Shown piece by piece: positions 18,754 through 28,539 of a DNA stretch of 64,000 nucleotides (position 1 is the first letter of the stretch; each line of letters opens with the position of its first letter). The stretch is from assembly GCA_020403045.1 (NCBI GenBank), contig JADBYK010000028.1, positions 53,119 through 117,118 on the forward strand. Direction: 5' to 3'. Under the pieces are notes generated by a model. That model was not told the DNA's origin and searched no databases. It saw only the letters and a program-made list of their open reading frames with translations. A program made the position numbers and the translations under genes. The DNA is from Cytophagales bacterium. Its GTDB lineage: Bacteria > Bacteroidota > Bacteroidia > Cytophagales > Cyclobacteriaceae.

Positions 18754-19821
18754 TTATTTCTGACTTCCGTATTCGAAATTCTTACTTCTGACTTCTTTTT
18801 GATTCTCAACCTTCAACGCTCTTCCCTTCTTAAATACTTGTCGCCCTTTATTTATTCCTTTGCGGATTTGTTTTTGTACTTCTACCGGCAGGCTAATCGT
18901 TTCTTTACAATCAGTGGTGCAGCATCCATCAAAACGTTCTGCACATTCTTTACATTGAATGAACAACAAATGGCAGCCATCGTTTTTGCAATTCGTATGA
19001 TCATCACAAGGCTTTCCACACTGATGACATTTGCTAATTACATCTTCTGTAATACGTTCGCCAAGGCGCTCGTCAAAAACAAAATTTTTACCGATAAATT
19101 TATTCTCCAACCCTTGTTCTTTTACTTGCTTGGCGTATTCAATAATACCTCCATCCAATTGGAAAACATTTTTGAATCCGCGGTGCTTAAACCACGCACT
19201 TGCTTTTTCGCAACGAATGCCACCTGTGCAGTACATCAATAGATTTTGGTCGCGTTTTTCGTGAAGTAGTTCTTCCACCAGTTTTAACTCCTCCCGGAAA
19301 GTATCGACATCCGGGCAAATCGCATTTCGGAAATGGCCCACTTCGCTTTCGTAGTGGTTCCGCATGTCAACGATGATTGTGTTCTTTTTTTCAGCCAGTT
19401 CATTAAACGCTCTTGCGCTGACATGTGTTCCTCGGTTGGTGACATCGAAGGTTGTATCGTTTAATCCGTCCGCAACAAGCTTGTTCCTCACGAGAATTTT
19501 CAATTTAAAAAAAGACTTGCCGTTATCGTCAACTGCGGTATTTAGTCGAACGCCATTTAAAAATGGAATGCTATACAATTGGTTTTTAAAGAAATCGAGA
19601 TATTCAGTAGGCACGCTGATTTGCGCATTGATTCCCTCGCTGGCTACATAGATGCGCCCTAGCACTTGCACGGATTCAAGTAATTGGTAGAGTTCGTCTC
19701 TAAACACCTTGGGCTCCTGCAGTTGATGGTATTTATAAAAAGAAATAGTCGAACGCGGTTCGCATGCTTCCTTTAACTTGGTCTTTAGTTCCTTTCCGTT
19801 GATGCGATTATAGAGTGGCAT
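18754..19821 (-). CDS. trhO: Rhodanese-related tRNA uridine(34) hydroxylase
   Basis: 355 aa; LGRIYVASEGINAQISVP, VDMRNHYESEVGHF, YCTGGIRCEKASAWFKHRGFKNVFQLDGGIIEY, C-terminal Cys cluster CHQCGKPCDDHTNCKNDGCHLLFIQCKEC. Confidence 0.95.
   Translation of the reverse strand: MPLYNRINGKELKTKLKEACEPRSTISFYKYHQLQEPKVFRDELYQLLESVQVLGRIYVASEGINAQISVPTEYLDFFKNQLYSIPFLNGVRLNTAVDDNGKSFFKLKILVRNKLVADGLNDTTFDVTNRGTHVSARAFNELAEKKNTIIVDMRNHYESEVGHFRNAICPDVDTFREELKLVEELLHEKRDQNLLMYCTGGIRCEKASAWFKHRGFKNVFQLDGGIIEYAKQVKEQGLENKFIGKNFVFDERLGERITEDVISKCHQCGKPCDDHTNCKNDGCHLLFIQCKECAERFDGCCTTDCKETISLPVEVQKQIRKGINKGRQVFKKGRALKVENQKEVRSKNFEYGSQK
18758..18799. repeat. Heptad-phased array (6 x 7 nt) inside the 3' end of trhO
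   Basis: ttctgac ttccgta ttcgaaa ttcttac ttctgac ttctttt; translated on minus strand into the C-terminus EVRSKNFEYGSQK. Confidence 0.65.
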
Positions 19822-19838
19822 AACCTAACTTCAGGGTG

Positions 19839-19846
19839 CAAAGATA
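19839..19846 (-). promoter_or_regulatory. Candidate -7 element TATCTTTG upstream of trhO
   Basis: CAAAGATA on + strand, 18 nt upstream of the start. Confidence 0.5.
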
Positions 19847-20034
19847 GAGATATTGTAGAATTTCTCTGCCGGTAATAGATTGCTGGGTGTATGGCAGTTT
19901 TGAGTTTATCTGTGACCCTTGTAGTATCTTTGTGTTCCCTGTGGTAAAAATGCAAATCACTAAGTGCTCAAACGTTGCACGAAGTACACCGTTGAGCTAT
20001 CCACCTCAAGAAAAACTGTCGTACATCCACATTG

Positions 20035-20664
20035 CTAGTCAGCACTTGGTTTTAATTTGCCTTTGAGTAGCAGATTGTATTCTTCGCATGTCAAATACCC
20101 TAATCTGTGACAGTATTGGCAAGTAGAATAGGTATCTCCAAAATAGTTTTTCTTCACAACAACTGTTGAACCTTTGCAGATCGTGCACGCTACCTTTCCA
20201 GTAGGGCCACAGTCGATGGTAAAATCACTGGACAGAACTTCAGATGCAAGTTTTGCTTCGCGCTCTTTTTCTTTAATTAATTCTCCTTCAGCCTGCGATA
20301 ACCAACCAACGGCTGCTTCTGAAAATTGACCACTGGTACCCTTCAATTGAACGTACTTGGTCAACCAGTCTACGCTTTGTTTGTACTTTCCAAGCAGGAA
20401 AGAATTCTTTCCAAAATGATAGGTTAAATCTGTCGGTACGCTTCTGATTTCTTTTAAAACTGCCTTGAACTTGACGTCTGCTTGTTCATATTGACCTTCT
20501 TCAGAGAGGCGAATGGCAGAATCTAGTTTTGTGGTAAGCTTACGTTGCTTATCCATTTGCTTTTGCGTTTCGATTTGCTGAATTTTTTCCTTCTCCGTTT
20601 GTGCGAATAGGGTAGCTGTAGAAATGGTAACAAGTAGAACGATGAGAAGCTTTAGGTTCGTCAC
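20035..20664 (-). CDS. Hypothetical secreted protein with C-terminal Cys-rich (CxxC..CxxC) segment
   Basis: 209 aa, signal peptide, helical TPR-like region, then CGPTGKVACTICKGSTVV...STCQYCHRLGYLTC. Confidence 0.7.
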   Translation of the reverse strand: MTNLKLLIVLLVTISTATLFAQTEKEKIQQIETQKQMDKQRKLTTKLDSAIRLSEEGQYEQADVKFKAVLKEIRSVPTDLTYHFGKNSFLLGKYKQSVDWLTKYVQLKGTSGQFSEAAVGWLSQAEGELIKEKEREAKLASEVLSSDFTIDCGPTGKVACTICKGSTVVVKKNYFGDTYSTCQYCHRLGYLTCEEYNLLLKGKLKPSAD

Positions 20665-20673
20665 GGAGAATAT

Positions 20674-21684
20674 TTAGTTACTAAATTTGTTTTTTGAAAG
20701 ATCGAGCCATTCTAACACGGAGTTGCAAAATATATCTTCCTTTACTTGCTCGCTTAAATTCATCTCTTCAATAAACTTGCCAATTTCTAAATCACCCAAA
20801 GGGAATGGGTAATCTGAACCTAGCATTACTTTTTTTGAACCTTGTAGCTTCAAAACATATTCTAATATGAGTGGGTCATGAGTAATGCTATCCACCCAAA
20901 ACTTTGAGATGTAATTCCGTGGATTAAAGTTGTTGTCGATGGCCACTAAATCCGGGCGGCAGTTAAATCCATGCTCTATTCTACCGATCGTTGGCAGAAA
21001 AGATCCTCCGGCATGGGCAAACATCACGCGAAGTTTTGGCAACTTTTCAAAAATACCTCCGAATATCATTGAACAAATAGCGCGCGATGTTTCTGCGGGC
21101 ATGCCAACCAGCCACGGTAGCCAGTAGCGCTGCATGTTCTTTTCACCCATCATGTTCCAGGGGTGAACCATCACCGCCAGATTCAATCGTTCACAGGCTT
21201 CGAAAACAGGGTAGAAGCGTTCTTCATTTAAATTTTCGTCATTGATGTTAGAGCCAATTTGTAAGCCCACGAGCCCGATCTCTTTAAAGCGTTCTAATTC
21301 TTTTACCGCAAGCTCTGTATCTTGCATGGGTACTGTTCCAAGTCCGATATATTGCTTAGGATACTTCTCGACAAGCTTGCCAATATGATCATTCAGAAAT
21401 TCAGAGAGGGCGAGGCAATCCAACGGTTTTGCCCAGTAGGAAAACATTACAGGAATAGTGCAAACAACTTGAACCTGCGTATTGAATTGTTTGTATTCTT
21501 CAATACGTTCTTCGGCATCCCAGCAATTACTTTTGATTTCACGGAAAAATTGATTTCCGCGCATCATTTTAGCAAAGCCTTTTTTGTGGTGTTGGAGATA
21601 GATAAAATCGCCATAGCCAAACTTCTCGCTCCAATTGGGCATTTTTTTGGGGAGAATATGAGTATGGCTATCGATTTTGAGCAT
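20674..21684 (-). CDS. Amidohydrolase family protein (ACMSD-like decarboxylase)
   Basis: 336 aa; MLKIDSHTHILPKKMPNW...QYIGLGTVPMQDTELAVKEL...VMVHPWNM...VMFAHAGGSFLPTIGRIEHGF...VMLGSDYPFPLGD. Confidence 0.88.
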   Translation of the reverse strand: MLKIDSHTHILPKKMPNWSEKFGYGDFIYLQHHKKGFAKMMRGNQFFREIKSNCWDAEERIEEYKQFNTQVQVVCTIPVMFSYWAKPLDCLALSEFLNDHIGKLVEKYPKQYIGLGTVPMQDTELAVKELERFKEIGLVGLQIGSNINDENLNEERFYPVFEACERLNLAVMVHPWNMMGEKNMQRYWLPWLVGMPAETSRAICSMIFGGIFEKLPKLRVMFAHAGGSFLPTIGRIEHGFNCRPDLVAIDNNFNPRNYISKFWVDSITHDPLILEYVLKLQGSKKVMLGSDYPFPLGDLEIGKFIEEMNLSEQVKEDIFCNSVLEWLDLSKNKFSN

Positions 21685-21702
21685 TCTGACTTGGTAATTC
21701 TA

Positions 21703-21710
21703 CAAAGGTA
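21703..21710 (-). promoter_or_regulatory. Candidate -7 element TACCTTTG upstream of the amidohydrolase
   Basis: CAAAGGTA on + strand, 19 nt upstream of the start. Confidence 0.5.
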
Positions 21711-21731
21711 AGCGAATCCCTTTACAAAAAT

Positions 21732-23156
21732 TTACCAGCCCCATCCTTTTCGATATTCCCTTTTCACAAATGCATTTGCTTCATCGAAATTGGTCACCTT
21801 CATAGCTTCGCCATCCCATAGCAGTTTGATGCCTCGGCCTGGGTAGTCAAATTGATTTGGTTTATCTTCTTTAGGTTTTCTTATATCATAACTGCGAATG
21901 GCCAAATTACCTATTAATATTGTTTCGGTCAGCGGTCCTGCGATTTTGAAATCCGAACTCAATTCTATTTTCTCATAGCCGGCAATGCAGGCATCCACCC
22001 ACTGAACATAGTGACCTGGATCTGGTCCACCGGGTACTCTCTTGATCGTTTCTGGTGCAGTGACTTCTGCGTTGCGCGATTTTGGTAGCAGGGTAGGCTG
22101 TGCTCCATAGGTACCACACATCATTTTCCCTTTTGTGCCAATAAATATGCAGCCATTGCCGCCATCTCCCAGTTGGTCGTTGGGGCCTAGTTCTTCAGGC
22201 CTCTCCGGTTTAATGCCGCCATCCATCCAATGAAGTTTAACCGCAGATTTTCCATTTCTCGCTGGAAAAGACATTGTGACAAAAGAGGAGGGAGGTCCGC
22301 TCTCAGGAAAATACCCTCTCTTGAATTCATCTAAATACACGCTGCCCACACTTGCCGTTACATCAGTTGGATAGTTGAGACCCAACACACGGAAAGGAGG
22401 TTCAATCAAATGACAACCCATATCTCCGAGTGCTCCTGTACCATAATCCCACCAACCTCTCCAATTGAAGGGAACTAATTTTTCTACATAGTTTTTATCA
22501 GGCGCAGTACCTAACCAAAGGTTCCAATCCAACTCTTTGGGTACTTCTGCTTTTTGAGTTGACCATGCAATCCCCTGCGGCCATACAGGGCGATCTGTCC
22601 AGCAATAAACAGTATGCACATCACCAATAATTCCTGCTTCATACCAGTCAATCAATTGACGAACACCATCACCACTGGCTCCTTGGTTTCCCATTTGTGT
22701 AACCACTTTGTATTTTTTCGCTGCTAACGTAAGTGCTCGTGCTTCGAAAATATCATGAGTAAGGGGTTTTTGAACGTATACATGCTTACCCAACTGCATG
22801 GCTGCCATAGTTTGTACAGCGTGATTATGATCTGGTGTAGATACAGAAACTGCATCAATATGTTTATGCTCTTTATCGAGCATCTCTCGATAATCTTTGT
22901 AGTATTTTGCCTTTGGGAATTTTGTCCGAGAATCAACAGCTCGCCTATCATCAACATCACAGAGAAAGGCAATCTCTGCTTTTGGATTGAGAGCAAAACT
23001 GGATAAGTCACTTCCTCCCTTTCCACCCGCACCAATGCCTGCGATATACAGTTTATCGCTAGGAGCAACAAATCCCTTACCTAAAACAAAGCGAGGGAGA
23101 ATGGTGAAAGCAGCCGCTGCACTTGCTTGTTGAATGAATTTTCTTCTTGATATCAT
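21732..23156 (-). CDS. Gfo/Idh/MocA-family oxidoreductase with Tat-type signal
   Basis: 474 aa; MISRRKFIQQASAAAAFTILPRFVLG; VSVSTPDHNHAVQTMAAMQLGKHVYVQKPLTHDIFEAR. Confidence 0.93.
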   Translation of the reverse strand: MISRRKFIQQASAAAAFTILPRFVLGKGFVAPSDKLYIAGIGAGGKGGSDLSSFALNPKAEIAFLCDVDDRRAVDSRTKFPKAKYYKDYREMLDKEHKHIDAVSVSTPDHNHAVQTMAAMQLGKHVYVQKPLTHDIFEARALTLAAKKYKVVTQMGNQGASGDGVRQLIDWYEAGIIGDVHTVYCWTDRPVWPQGIAWSTQKAEVPKELDWNLWLGTAPDKNYVEKLVPFNWRGWWDYGTGALGDMGCHLIEPPFRVLGLNYPTDVTASVGSVYLDEFKRGYFPESGPPSSFVTMSFPARNGKSAVKLHWMDGGIKPERPEELGPNDQLGDGGNGCIFIGTKGKMMCGTYGAQPTLLPKSRNAEVTAPETIKRVPGGPDPGHYVQWVDACIAGYEKIELSSDFKIAGPLTETILIGNLAIRSYDIRKPKEDKPNQFDYPGRGIKLLWDGEAMKVTNFDEANAFVKREYRKGWGW

Positions 23157-23177
23157 GCTGTAATCGTTAATAGTTTT

Positions 23178-23837
23178 TTAGCTTTCAAATTTTACACTTT
23201 CTGTTAATGTTCTTTCATCATACTTTAAACCGAACTGATCTAATACCTCTTGTGGAACACCATCCCATTGATTGGGTTTGTTACCAACATATCCGATGTC
23301 GGCAATGCCAATCTTACTTGTATAAAATCCGGTAGCAGTAAGATCGCGGAGCAGATTGAAGAACGCGACTCCCTGTGACATTTCTGGTTTCGCTTTATCC
23401 GGGAAGGCTATTTCATCTACCATTTCAATTTGTTGGGCTGGCGTGCACTCTGTGAACGCTTTTGTAAAACGTTTCATGCATTGAAGATCAAGCCACTTTA
23501 ATCCTCCCCGCATTGGTAATTGATGACGCGGCATGTCTTTTACGATAAACTCAATAAACTCAGGAACGCCTGCTTCTGTTGCGCTGCCTGAAACTTCATC
23601 TTTGGGAATAATGATGTCAACTAGAATGGTAATAGTTGCCATTTCATGCGCTTCCAAAAATTTCTCTGCTGATACTTTTTTGAAGTGCTCAATTTCATTC
23701 GGTTGGCGGTCATGCCCTCCGTTGACTTTCGTCAGATCGGGTGCATCTTCTTTTTTTGCAGGTGAACACGTTTGTAACAAAGCAGCCGCAGATAACGATC
23801 CAACGGCAAGTGTTTTGAGGTATTTTCTTCTGTCCAT
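23178..23837 (-). CDS. Gluconate 2-dehydrogenase subunit 3-family protein with Tat-like signal
   Basis: 219 aa; MDRRKYLKTLAVGSLSAAALLQTC; ATITILVDIIIPKDEVSGSATEAGVPEFIEFIVKD...FFNLLRDLTATGFYTSKIGIADIGYVGN. Confidence 0.9.
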   Translation of the reverse strand: MDRRKYLKTLAVGSLSAAALLQTCSPAKKEDAPDLTKVNGGHDRQPNEIEHFKKVSAEKFLEAHEMATITILVDIIIPKDEVSGSATEAGVPEFIEFIVKDMPRHQLPMRGGLKWLDLQCMKRFTKAFTECTPAQQIEMVDEIAFPDKAKPEMSQGVAFFNLLRDLTATGFYTSKIGIADIGYVGNKPNQWDGVPQEVLDQFGLKYDERTLTESVKFES

Positions 23838-23841
23838 AAGA

Positions 23842-23918
23842 GTAGTTAGTAGTAAGACGTAAGTATCAAGATTATGAAGCTAAAGTCTAATGTCTTGATA
23901 CTTATGTCTCAAGTCTAG
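23842..23918. repeat. Heptad-phased intergenic array (11 x 7 nt) with a perfect 12-bp inverted repeat
   Basis: gtagtta gtagtaa gacgtaa gtatcaa gattatg aagctaa agtctaa tgtcttg atactta tgtctca agtctag; TAAGTATCAAGA (23860-23871) / TCTTGATACTTA (23893-23904). Confidence 0.75.
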
Positions 23919-25664
23919 TTAAATATTCTGTTTCTTCATCTCATCAATAATGTATTCACTCGCTCTCATCGACAACGCCAGAATCGTCCAAGTTGGATTT
24001 TTATCTGCTTGTGAAACGAATGGACCGCCATCTACCACAAACAAATTCTTGCAGTCATGTGCTTGATTAAATTTGTTCAATGCCGACTTTTTCTTGTCGC
24101 TGCCCATGCGCACCGTACCGACTTCATGAATGATTCGCCCCGGTGTTTCTAATCCATAGTTTTGATCTGCACCCTTCACACCCCAGGTAATATCGCCTCC
24201 CATTTTGTGAATGATCTCTTGAAAGGTGTCTTGCATGTGTTTGGCCTGCTTGATTTCGTAGTCGCTCCACTTGTAGTGAAAACGCAAAACCGGGATGCCA
24301 TACTTATCTACCACATTGGGATCGATCTCACAATAATTGTCTTCCCGAGCAATGGCCTCTCCACGACCGGCCATACCAAAACTGGCGCCATAATAATAGC
24401 GATAGTCCGCTTTCAGTGAAGCACCATACCCACCTGCGTCTTTCAATTTTCCATCTGGCCCAGGGTATTTTCCATTAATTCCTTGTATGCCGCCACCAAA
24501 TCCATAGCTAGGCATTCCCATTCCTCCCCAATATTCGATATGGTACCCGCGTGGGAAGTTTAATTTTTTATTATCAAGCCACCAAGGCGAATACAGGTGC
24601 AATCCGCCTACGCCATCCTCATTGTATCTTTTGCGGTTGAATAATTTGGGTAGCACACCACCCATTGCTACTCCTGTTGAGTCATGCAGATACTTTCCGA
24701 CCATATTGCTTCCATTGGCTAACCCGTTGGGGTGAAAAGTGGATTTAGAATTCAATAACAGTCGCGCAGATTCTCCCGCGCTGGCAGCCAATACCACGAT
24801 CCGAGCGTTAAGTTGATATTCTTGCATATCATCTTTGCTCACGTAAGAAACACCAGTCGCTTCTCCCTTTTCATTGGTAAGAACCTCGCGAGCCATCGCA
24901 TTGGCAATCACATCAACATTTCCCGTATCGATGGCAGGTTTTACCAATACCGATGAAGAGGAGAAATCACCATGTACGGTGCAACCTCTATTGCATTGAG
25001 CACAATAAAAACAAACACCTCGATCTTCATTAATTTTTTTGGTGAGTATAGATAGCCGAGAAGGAATCACTTTTACTCCAAGTGACGATGCTGCATCTTT
25101 TACAAACAATTCGTGGAGACGTGGCTTAGGTGGTGGGAGGAAGATACCATCCGGTTCATTGAAGATTCCCTCTTTTGTTCCGAACACACCGATTAACCGA
25201 TCTACCTTATCATAGTAAGGTGCGACATCCTCGTAGCCGATAGGCCAATCTTCGCCTAGTCCATCAATACTTTTATGTTTGAAATCAGTTGGCCCAAATC
25301 GCAACGAAATCCGTCCCCAGTGATTGGTACGGCCACCCAACATGCGCGAACGGAACCAATCGAACTGTGTTCCACCCTTTTGGGTATATGGCTCACCCTC
25401 AATTTCCCAACCGCCATAGGCCGCATCAAAGTCTCCGAAAGGACGGAAGCTCGTGCCCGCGCCTCTACGGGGGGATTCATAAGGGAATTTTAGTTGCGTT
25501 ACATTTTTTGCGGGGTCATACATAGGGCCCGCCTCCAGTAATGCTACTTTTATTCCAGCTTTTGCTAAGACAAAGGCGGCCATTCCTCCGCCAGCACCAG
25601 AACCCACGATGCATACATCGTAGGTCGTGGTTGATTTTTTAATTTGAAGATCAGCCATACTCAT
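23919..25664 (-). CDS. GMC-family FAD-dependent oxidoreductase
   Basis: 581 aa; YDVCIVGSGAGGGMAAFVLAKAGIKVALLEAG; C-terminal HEVGTVRMGSDKKKSALNKFNQAHDCKNLFVVDGGPFVSQADKNPTWTILALSMRASEYI. Confidence 0.94.
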   Translation of the reverse strand: MSMADLQIKKSTTTYDVCIVGSGAGGGMAAFVLAKAGIKVALLEAGPMYDPAKNVTQLKFPYESPRRGAGTSFRPFGDFDAAYGGWEIEGEPYTQKGGTQFDWFRSRMLGGRTNHWGRISLRFGPTDFKHKSIDGLGEDWPIGYEDVAPYYDKVDRLIGVFGTKEGIFNEPDGIFLPPPKPRLHELFVKDAASSLGVKVIPSRLSILTKKINEDRGVCFYCAQCNRGCTVHGDFSSSSVLVKPAIDTGNVDVIANAMAREVLTNEKGEATGVSYVSKDDMQEYQLNARIVVLAASAGESARLLLNSKSTFHPNGLANGSNMVGKYLHDSTGVAMGGVLPKLFNRKRYNEDGVGGLHLYSPWWLDNKKLNFPRGYHIEYWGGMGMPSYGFGGGIQGINGKYPGPDGKLKDAGGYGASLKADYRYYYGASFGMAGRGEAIAREDNYCEIDPNVVDKYGIPVLRFHYKWSDYEIKQAKHMQDTFQEIIHKMGGDITWGVKGADQNYGLETPGRIIHEVGTVRMGSDKKKSALNKFNQAHDCKNLFVVDGGPFVSQADKNPTWTILALSMRASEYIIDEMKKQNI

Positions 25665-25758
25665 TTAGGTTGTGAAATGTAAGTGATCTTTTTAAAAATA
25701 ACTACTGCCAATTTGATGGATGGCAATTTATCGGGACAATAAAATGTGTGGCGAATAG

Positions 25759-25766
25759 TATATTTG
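25759..25766 (+). promoter_or_regulatory. Candidate -7 element TATATTTG upstream of the S9 peptidase
   Basis: Exact TAnnTTTG 20 nt upstream of the preferred ATG (25787). Confidence 0.5.
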
Positions 25767-25786
25767 TTAAAATTAATTCGTGCCCT

Positions 25787-27829
25787 ATGAAAAAGCTTTT
25801 AGTTTTCATTTTTTTAGGTGCGACTGCACCGGGTTTTGCACAAACGTTGCTGGAGCAATTTCTAAGTGCGCCAACTGAATCAGGTTTTGTTTCTTCCAAA
25901 GACGGGAAGAACATCGCTTGGGTAAGTGCTGATCGCGGCAAGCGAAACATTGTGGTAAAAACGGGAACAGATCTTCCCCGGTTTGTTACTGACTACCCGG
26001 CTGATGACGGGCAAGAGATTTCACAATTAGCTTTCTCACCCAACGGATTGAAGATACTATTTGTGCGGGGAGGCGCTCCCACTAGGGCAGGACAAAATCC
26101 AAATCCCGCTAGTTTAGCCGATGGCGCAGATCAGGCTATTTACTTCAAAGATATTGGCAACAAAAGTGCTCCTGCTAAAATTGTGTCAGGGAATAGCCCG
26201 ATATTCTTCCGCGATGGGTTAAAGTTTTTATTTGCTAAGCGTGGTCAGATTTTCGAATCGACACTGGAGATTAATGCAGAACCAAAGCCTCTCTTTTTGG
26301 CAAGAGGGTCTAATAGCCGCCCCATTTTTTCGCCTAATGGCAATGATGTTTTATTTACAAGCGATCGGGGAGATCATAGTTTCGTGGGTGTGTATAGTTT
26401 AATCTCCAAATCTATTAAGTGGGTTGCTCCTGATGTTACGCAAGACCAACTTCCTGTCTGGTCGCCCGATAGTAAGAGCGTTGCCTTTATCCGGATGCCA
26501 GGTACAAAGATTGGCGAGCTAGAGAATTTTACTACCGGTACTCCATTTTCGTTAATGGTGGCTGAAATTGAATCCGGAATTTTAAAAACAATCTGGAAAT
26601 CTCCAGGATTGGATGGTGGATTTGCCCAAAATTATTCTGCGAACCCGATTGCATGGACAAGCACAAATCGCATATTGTTCCACTCTGAACATACCGGATG
26701 GAATCATGTGTTTTCAATTAATAATGATGGTAGCGACTTGAAAGATATCACACCAGGTGATGGCGAAGTCGAAAGCTTTGTTGTTGATCCAACAGGACAG
26801 AACATTTATTTCGATGGTAATCGGGAAGATATCAACAGAAGACATATTTGGAAATCTTCAGTGCTCAATGCAAATCCGTCAGCCGTAACGGCAGGAGAGG
26901 GAATTGAAATGTATCCAACTTTTGCAGGCAATGAGGTGTATTGCGTGCGATCTTCTTACAATGCCCCAAAGGTGGTGGCTCGAATTGACGAAGCGAAAAA
27001 ACTGGCAGTTCCGGTATTCCCTCAAAAGCTAGTTTCATTTAACGCCTCTTTATTTGTAAAACCAGAGGCTGTAACTTTCAAGGCAGCAGATGGGACGCTT
27101 ATACATGGTCAACTTTTTATTAATCGAACTATTACAACCAAAAGACCAGGAGTGGTCTATATGCACGGAGGTCCAACACGTCAAATGTTGCTGGGCTTCC
27201 ATTACAGTGACTACTACAGCAATTGCTATGCATTCAATCAACTTTTGGCGAATCAGGGTTATGCCGTTCTCTCGGTCAATTTCAGAAATGGCATTGGCTA
27301 TGGCCGTGATTTCAGGATGACCAAAAATCAGGGACCTCGTGGCGCTACTGAATACCAGGATGTGGTGGCAGCCGCCAAATATCTTCAGGGATTAGCTGAA
27401 GTTGATCCTACTAAAATTGGTTTATGGGGCGGTTCGTATGGTGGGTATTTAACGGCCATGGGACTAGCGCGTAATCCGGAAATTTTCAAAGCAGGGGTTG
27501 ATTTGCATGGCGTGCATGATTGGTCTTTTGATGGTCAAGACGCAACAAATAGCTGGGGACTTTTAAAATCAGAATCAGAACTAGCTAGAAAATCATCTCC
27601 GGTTGCTGATCTTTCAAAATGGGTGGCGCCAGTTCTGATGGTACATGGAGATGATGATCGCAACGTAAATTTTCAACAAACTGTTGATTTAGTTGAAAAG
27701 TTAAGAGCAAAAAATGTGGCGGTGGAGTTATTAGTTTTACCAGATGAAGTGCATGGCTTTCTGAGATATGAGAGTTGGTCAAGAATTTTTACGGCTGCTA
27801 AAGATTTCTTCGACAGGAAGTTGAGATGA
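25787..27829 (+). CDS. S9-family (prolyl oligopeptidase/DPP-like) peptidase
   Basis: ORF 25748..27829; start moved to Met-14 (MKKLLVFIFLGATAPGFAQ signal peptide). GLWGGSYGGYLTAMGLARNPEIFKAGVDLHGVHDW; MVHGDDDRNVNFQQTVDLVEKL. Confidence 0.94.
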   Translation: MKKLLVFIFLGATAPGFAQTLLEQFLSAPTESGFVSSKDGKNIAWVSADRGKRNIVVKTGTDLPRFVTDYPADDGQEISQLAFSPNGLKILFVRGGAPTRAGQNPNPASLADGADQAIYFKDIGNKSAPAKIVSGNSPIFFRDGLKFLFAKRGQIFESTLEINAEPKPLFLARGSNSRPIFSPNGNDVLFTSDRGDHSFVGVYSLISKSIKWVAPDVTQDQLPVWSPDSKSVAFIRMPGTKIGELENFTTGTPFSLMVAEIESGILKTIWKSPGLDGGFAQNYSANPIAWTSTNRILFHSEHTGWNHVFSINNDGSDLKDITPGDGEVESFVVDPTGQNIYFDGNREDINRRHIWKSSVLNANPSAVTAGEGIEMYPTFAGNEVYCVRSSYNAPKVVARIDEAKKLAVPVFPQKLVSFNASLFVKPEAVTFKAADGTLIHGQLFINRTITTKRPGVVYMHGGPTRQMLLGFHYSDYYSNCYAFNQLLANQGYAVLSVNFRNGIGYGRDFRMTKNQGPRGATEYQDVVAAAKYLQGLAEVDPTKIGLWGGSYGGYLTAMGLARNPEIFKAGVDLHGVHDWSFDGQDATNSWGLLKSESELARKSSPVADLSKWVAPVLMVHGDDDRNVNFQQTVDLVEKLRAKNVAVELLVLPDEVHGFLRYESWSRIFTAAKDFFDRKLR

Positions 27830-28530
27830 GCAAAAAAAAGAAGTTGGTTGTCCTCACCGGTGCCGGCATTAGCGCAGAAAGTGGCATTGCTACGTTCCGC
27901 GATTCAGGTGGGCTTTGGGAGGGACACAAAGTCGAAGATGTAGCCACGCCAGAAGGTTGGGCGCGGAACCCCGAACTTGTTTTAGACTTTTACAACGAGC
28001 GCAGAAAGAAAGCACTGGATGTAAAGCCGAACAGAGGGCACGAGATTTTGGTTGAGCTAGAACTGGATTTTGACGTCACCATCATTACCCAAAATGTCGA
28101 TAATCTTCATGAAAGAGCAGGGTCATCTCATGTTATCCACCTTCACGGAAAGTTGTTTGAGTCACGGAGTACGAAAGATAGTTCCCTAATTTATCCGATC
28201 ACCGGATGGGAATTAAAGCTAGGCGACCTGTGCGAACTGGGTTCGCAACTCAGGCCAAACATAGTTTGGTTTGGCGAGGCAGTGCCCATGATCGAAGTGG
28301 CCTCTATCATTGCAAGTACAGCAGATATTTTTTTGGTAGTTGGCACTTCGTTGCTAGTCTACCCTGCTGCCGGATTGATTGATTACGTGCCCGACCGTGT
28401 GAAGAAATTTGTGATCGATCCAAAAAAGCCAGATGTACTTCATGTTCCCAATCTCGAATTCATCGTTGAAAAGGGGAGTGTTGGTCTTTCAAGACTAAAG
28501 ACGCTGTTAACCAAAAGCGAAAATCCTTAA
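27826..28530 (+). CDS. cobB: NAD-dependent protein deacylase (sirtuin)
   Basis: 234 aa; VVLTGAGISAESGIATFRDSGGLWEG; TQNVDNLHERAGSSHVIHLHGKLFESRS; RPNIVWFGEAVP. ATGA overlap with the S9 peptidase. Confidence 0.95.
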   Translation: MSKKKKLVVLTGAGISAESGIATFRDSGGLWEGHKVEDVATPEGWARNPELVLDFYNERRKKALDVKPNRGHEILVELELDFDVTIITQNVDNLHERAGSSHVIHLHGKLFESRSTKDSSLIYPITGWELKLGDLCELGSQLRPNIVWFGEAVPMIEVASIIASTADIFLVVGTSLLVYPAAGLIDYVPDRVKKFVIDPKKPDVLHVPNLEFIVEKGSVGLSRLKTLLTKSENP

Positions 28531-28539
28531 TGACAGACG

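Noticed and set aside
19910-19950. CTGTGACC-CTTGTAGTA-TCTTTGTGT-TCCCTGTGG segment as a 9-nt phased repeat
   Set aside because: Resembles a degenerate 9-nt phased CTTTGTG-type repeat but only four poor units; too weak to count with the heptad arrays.
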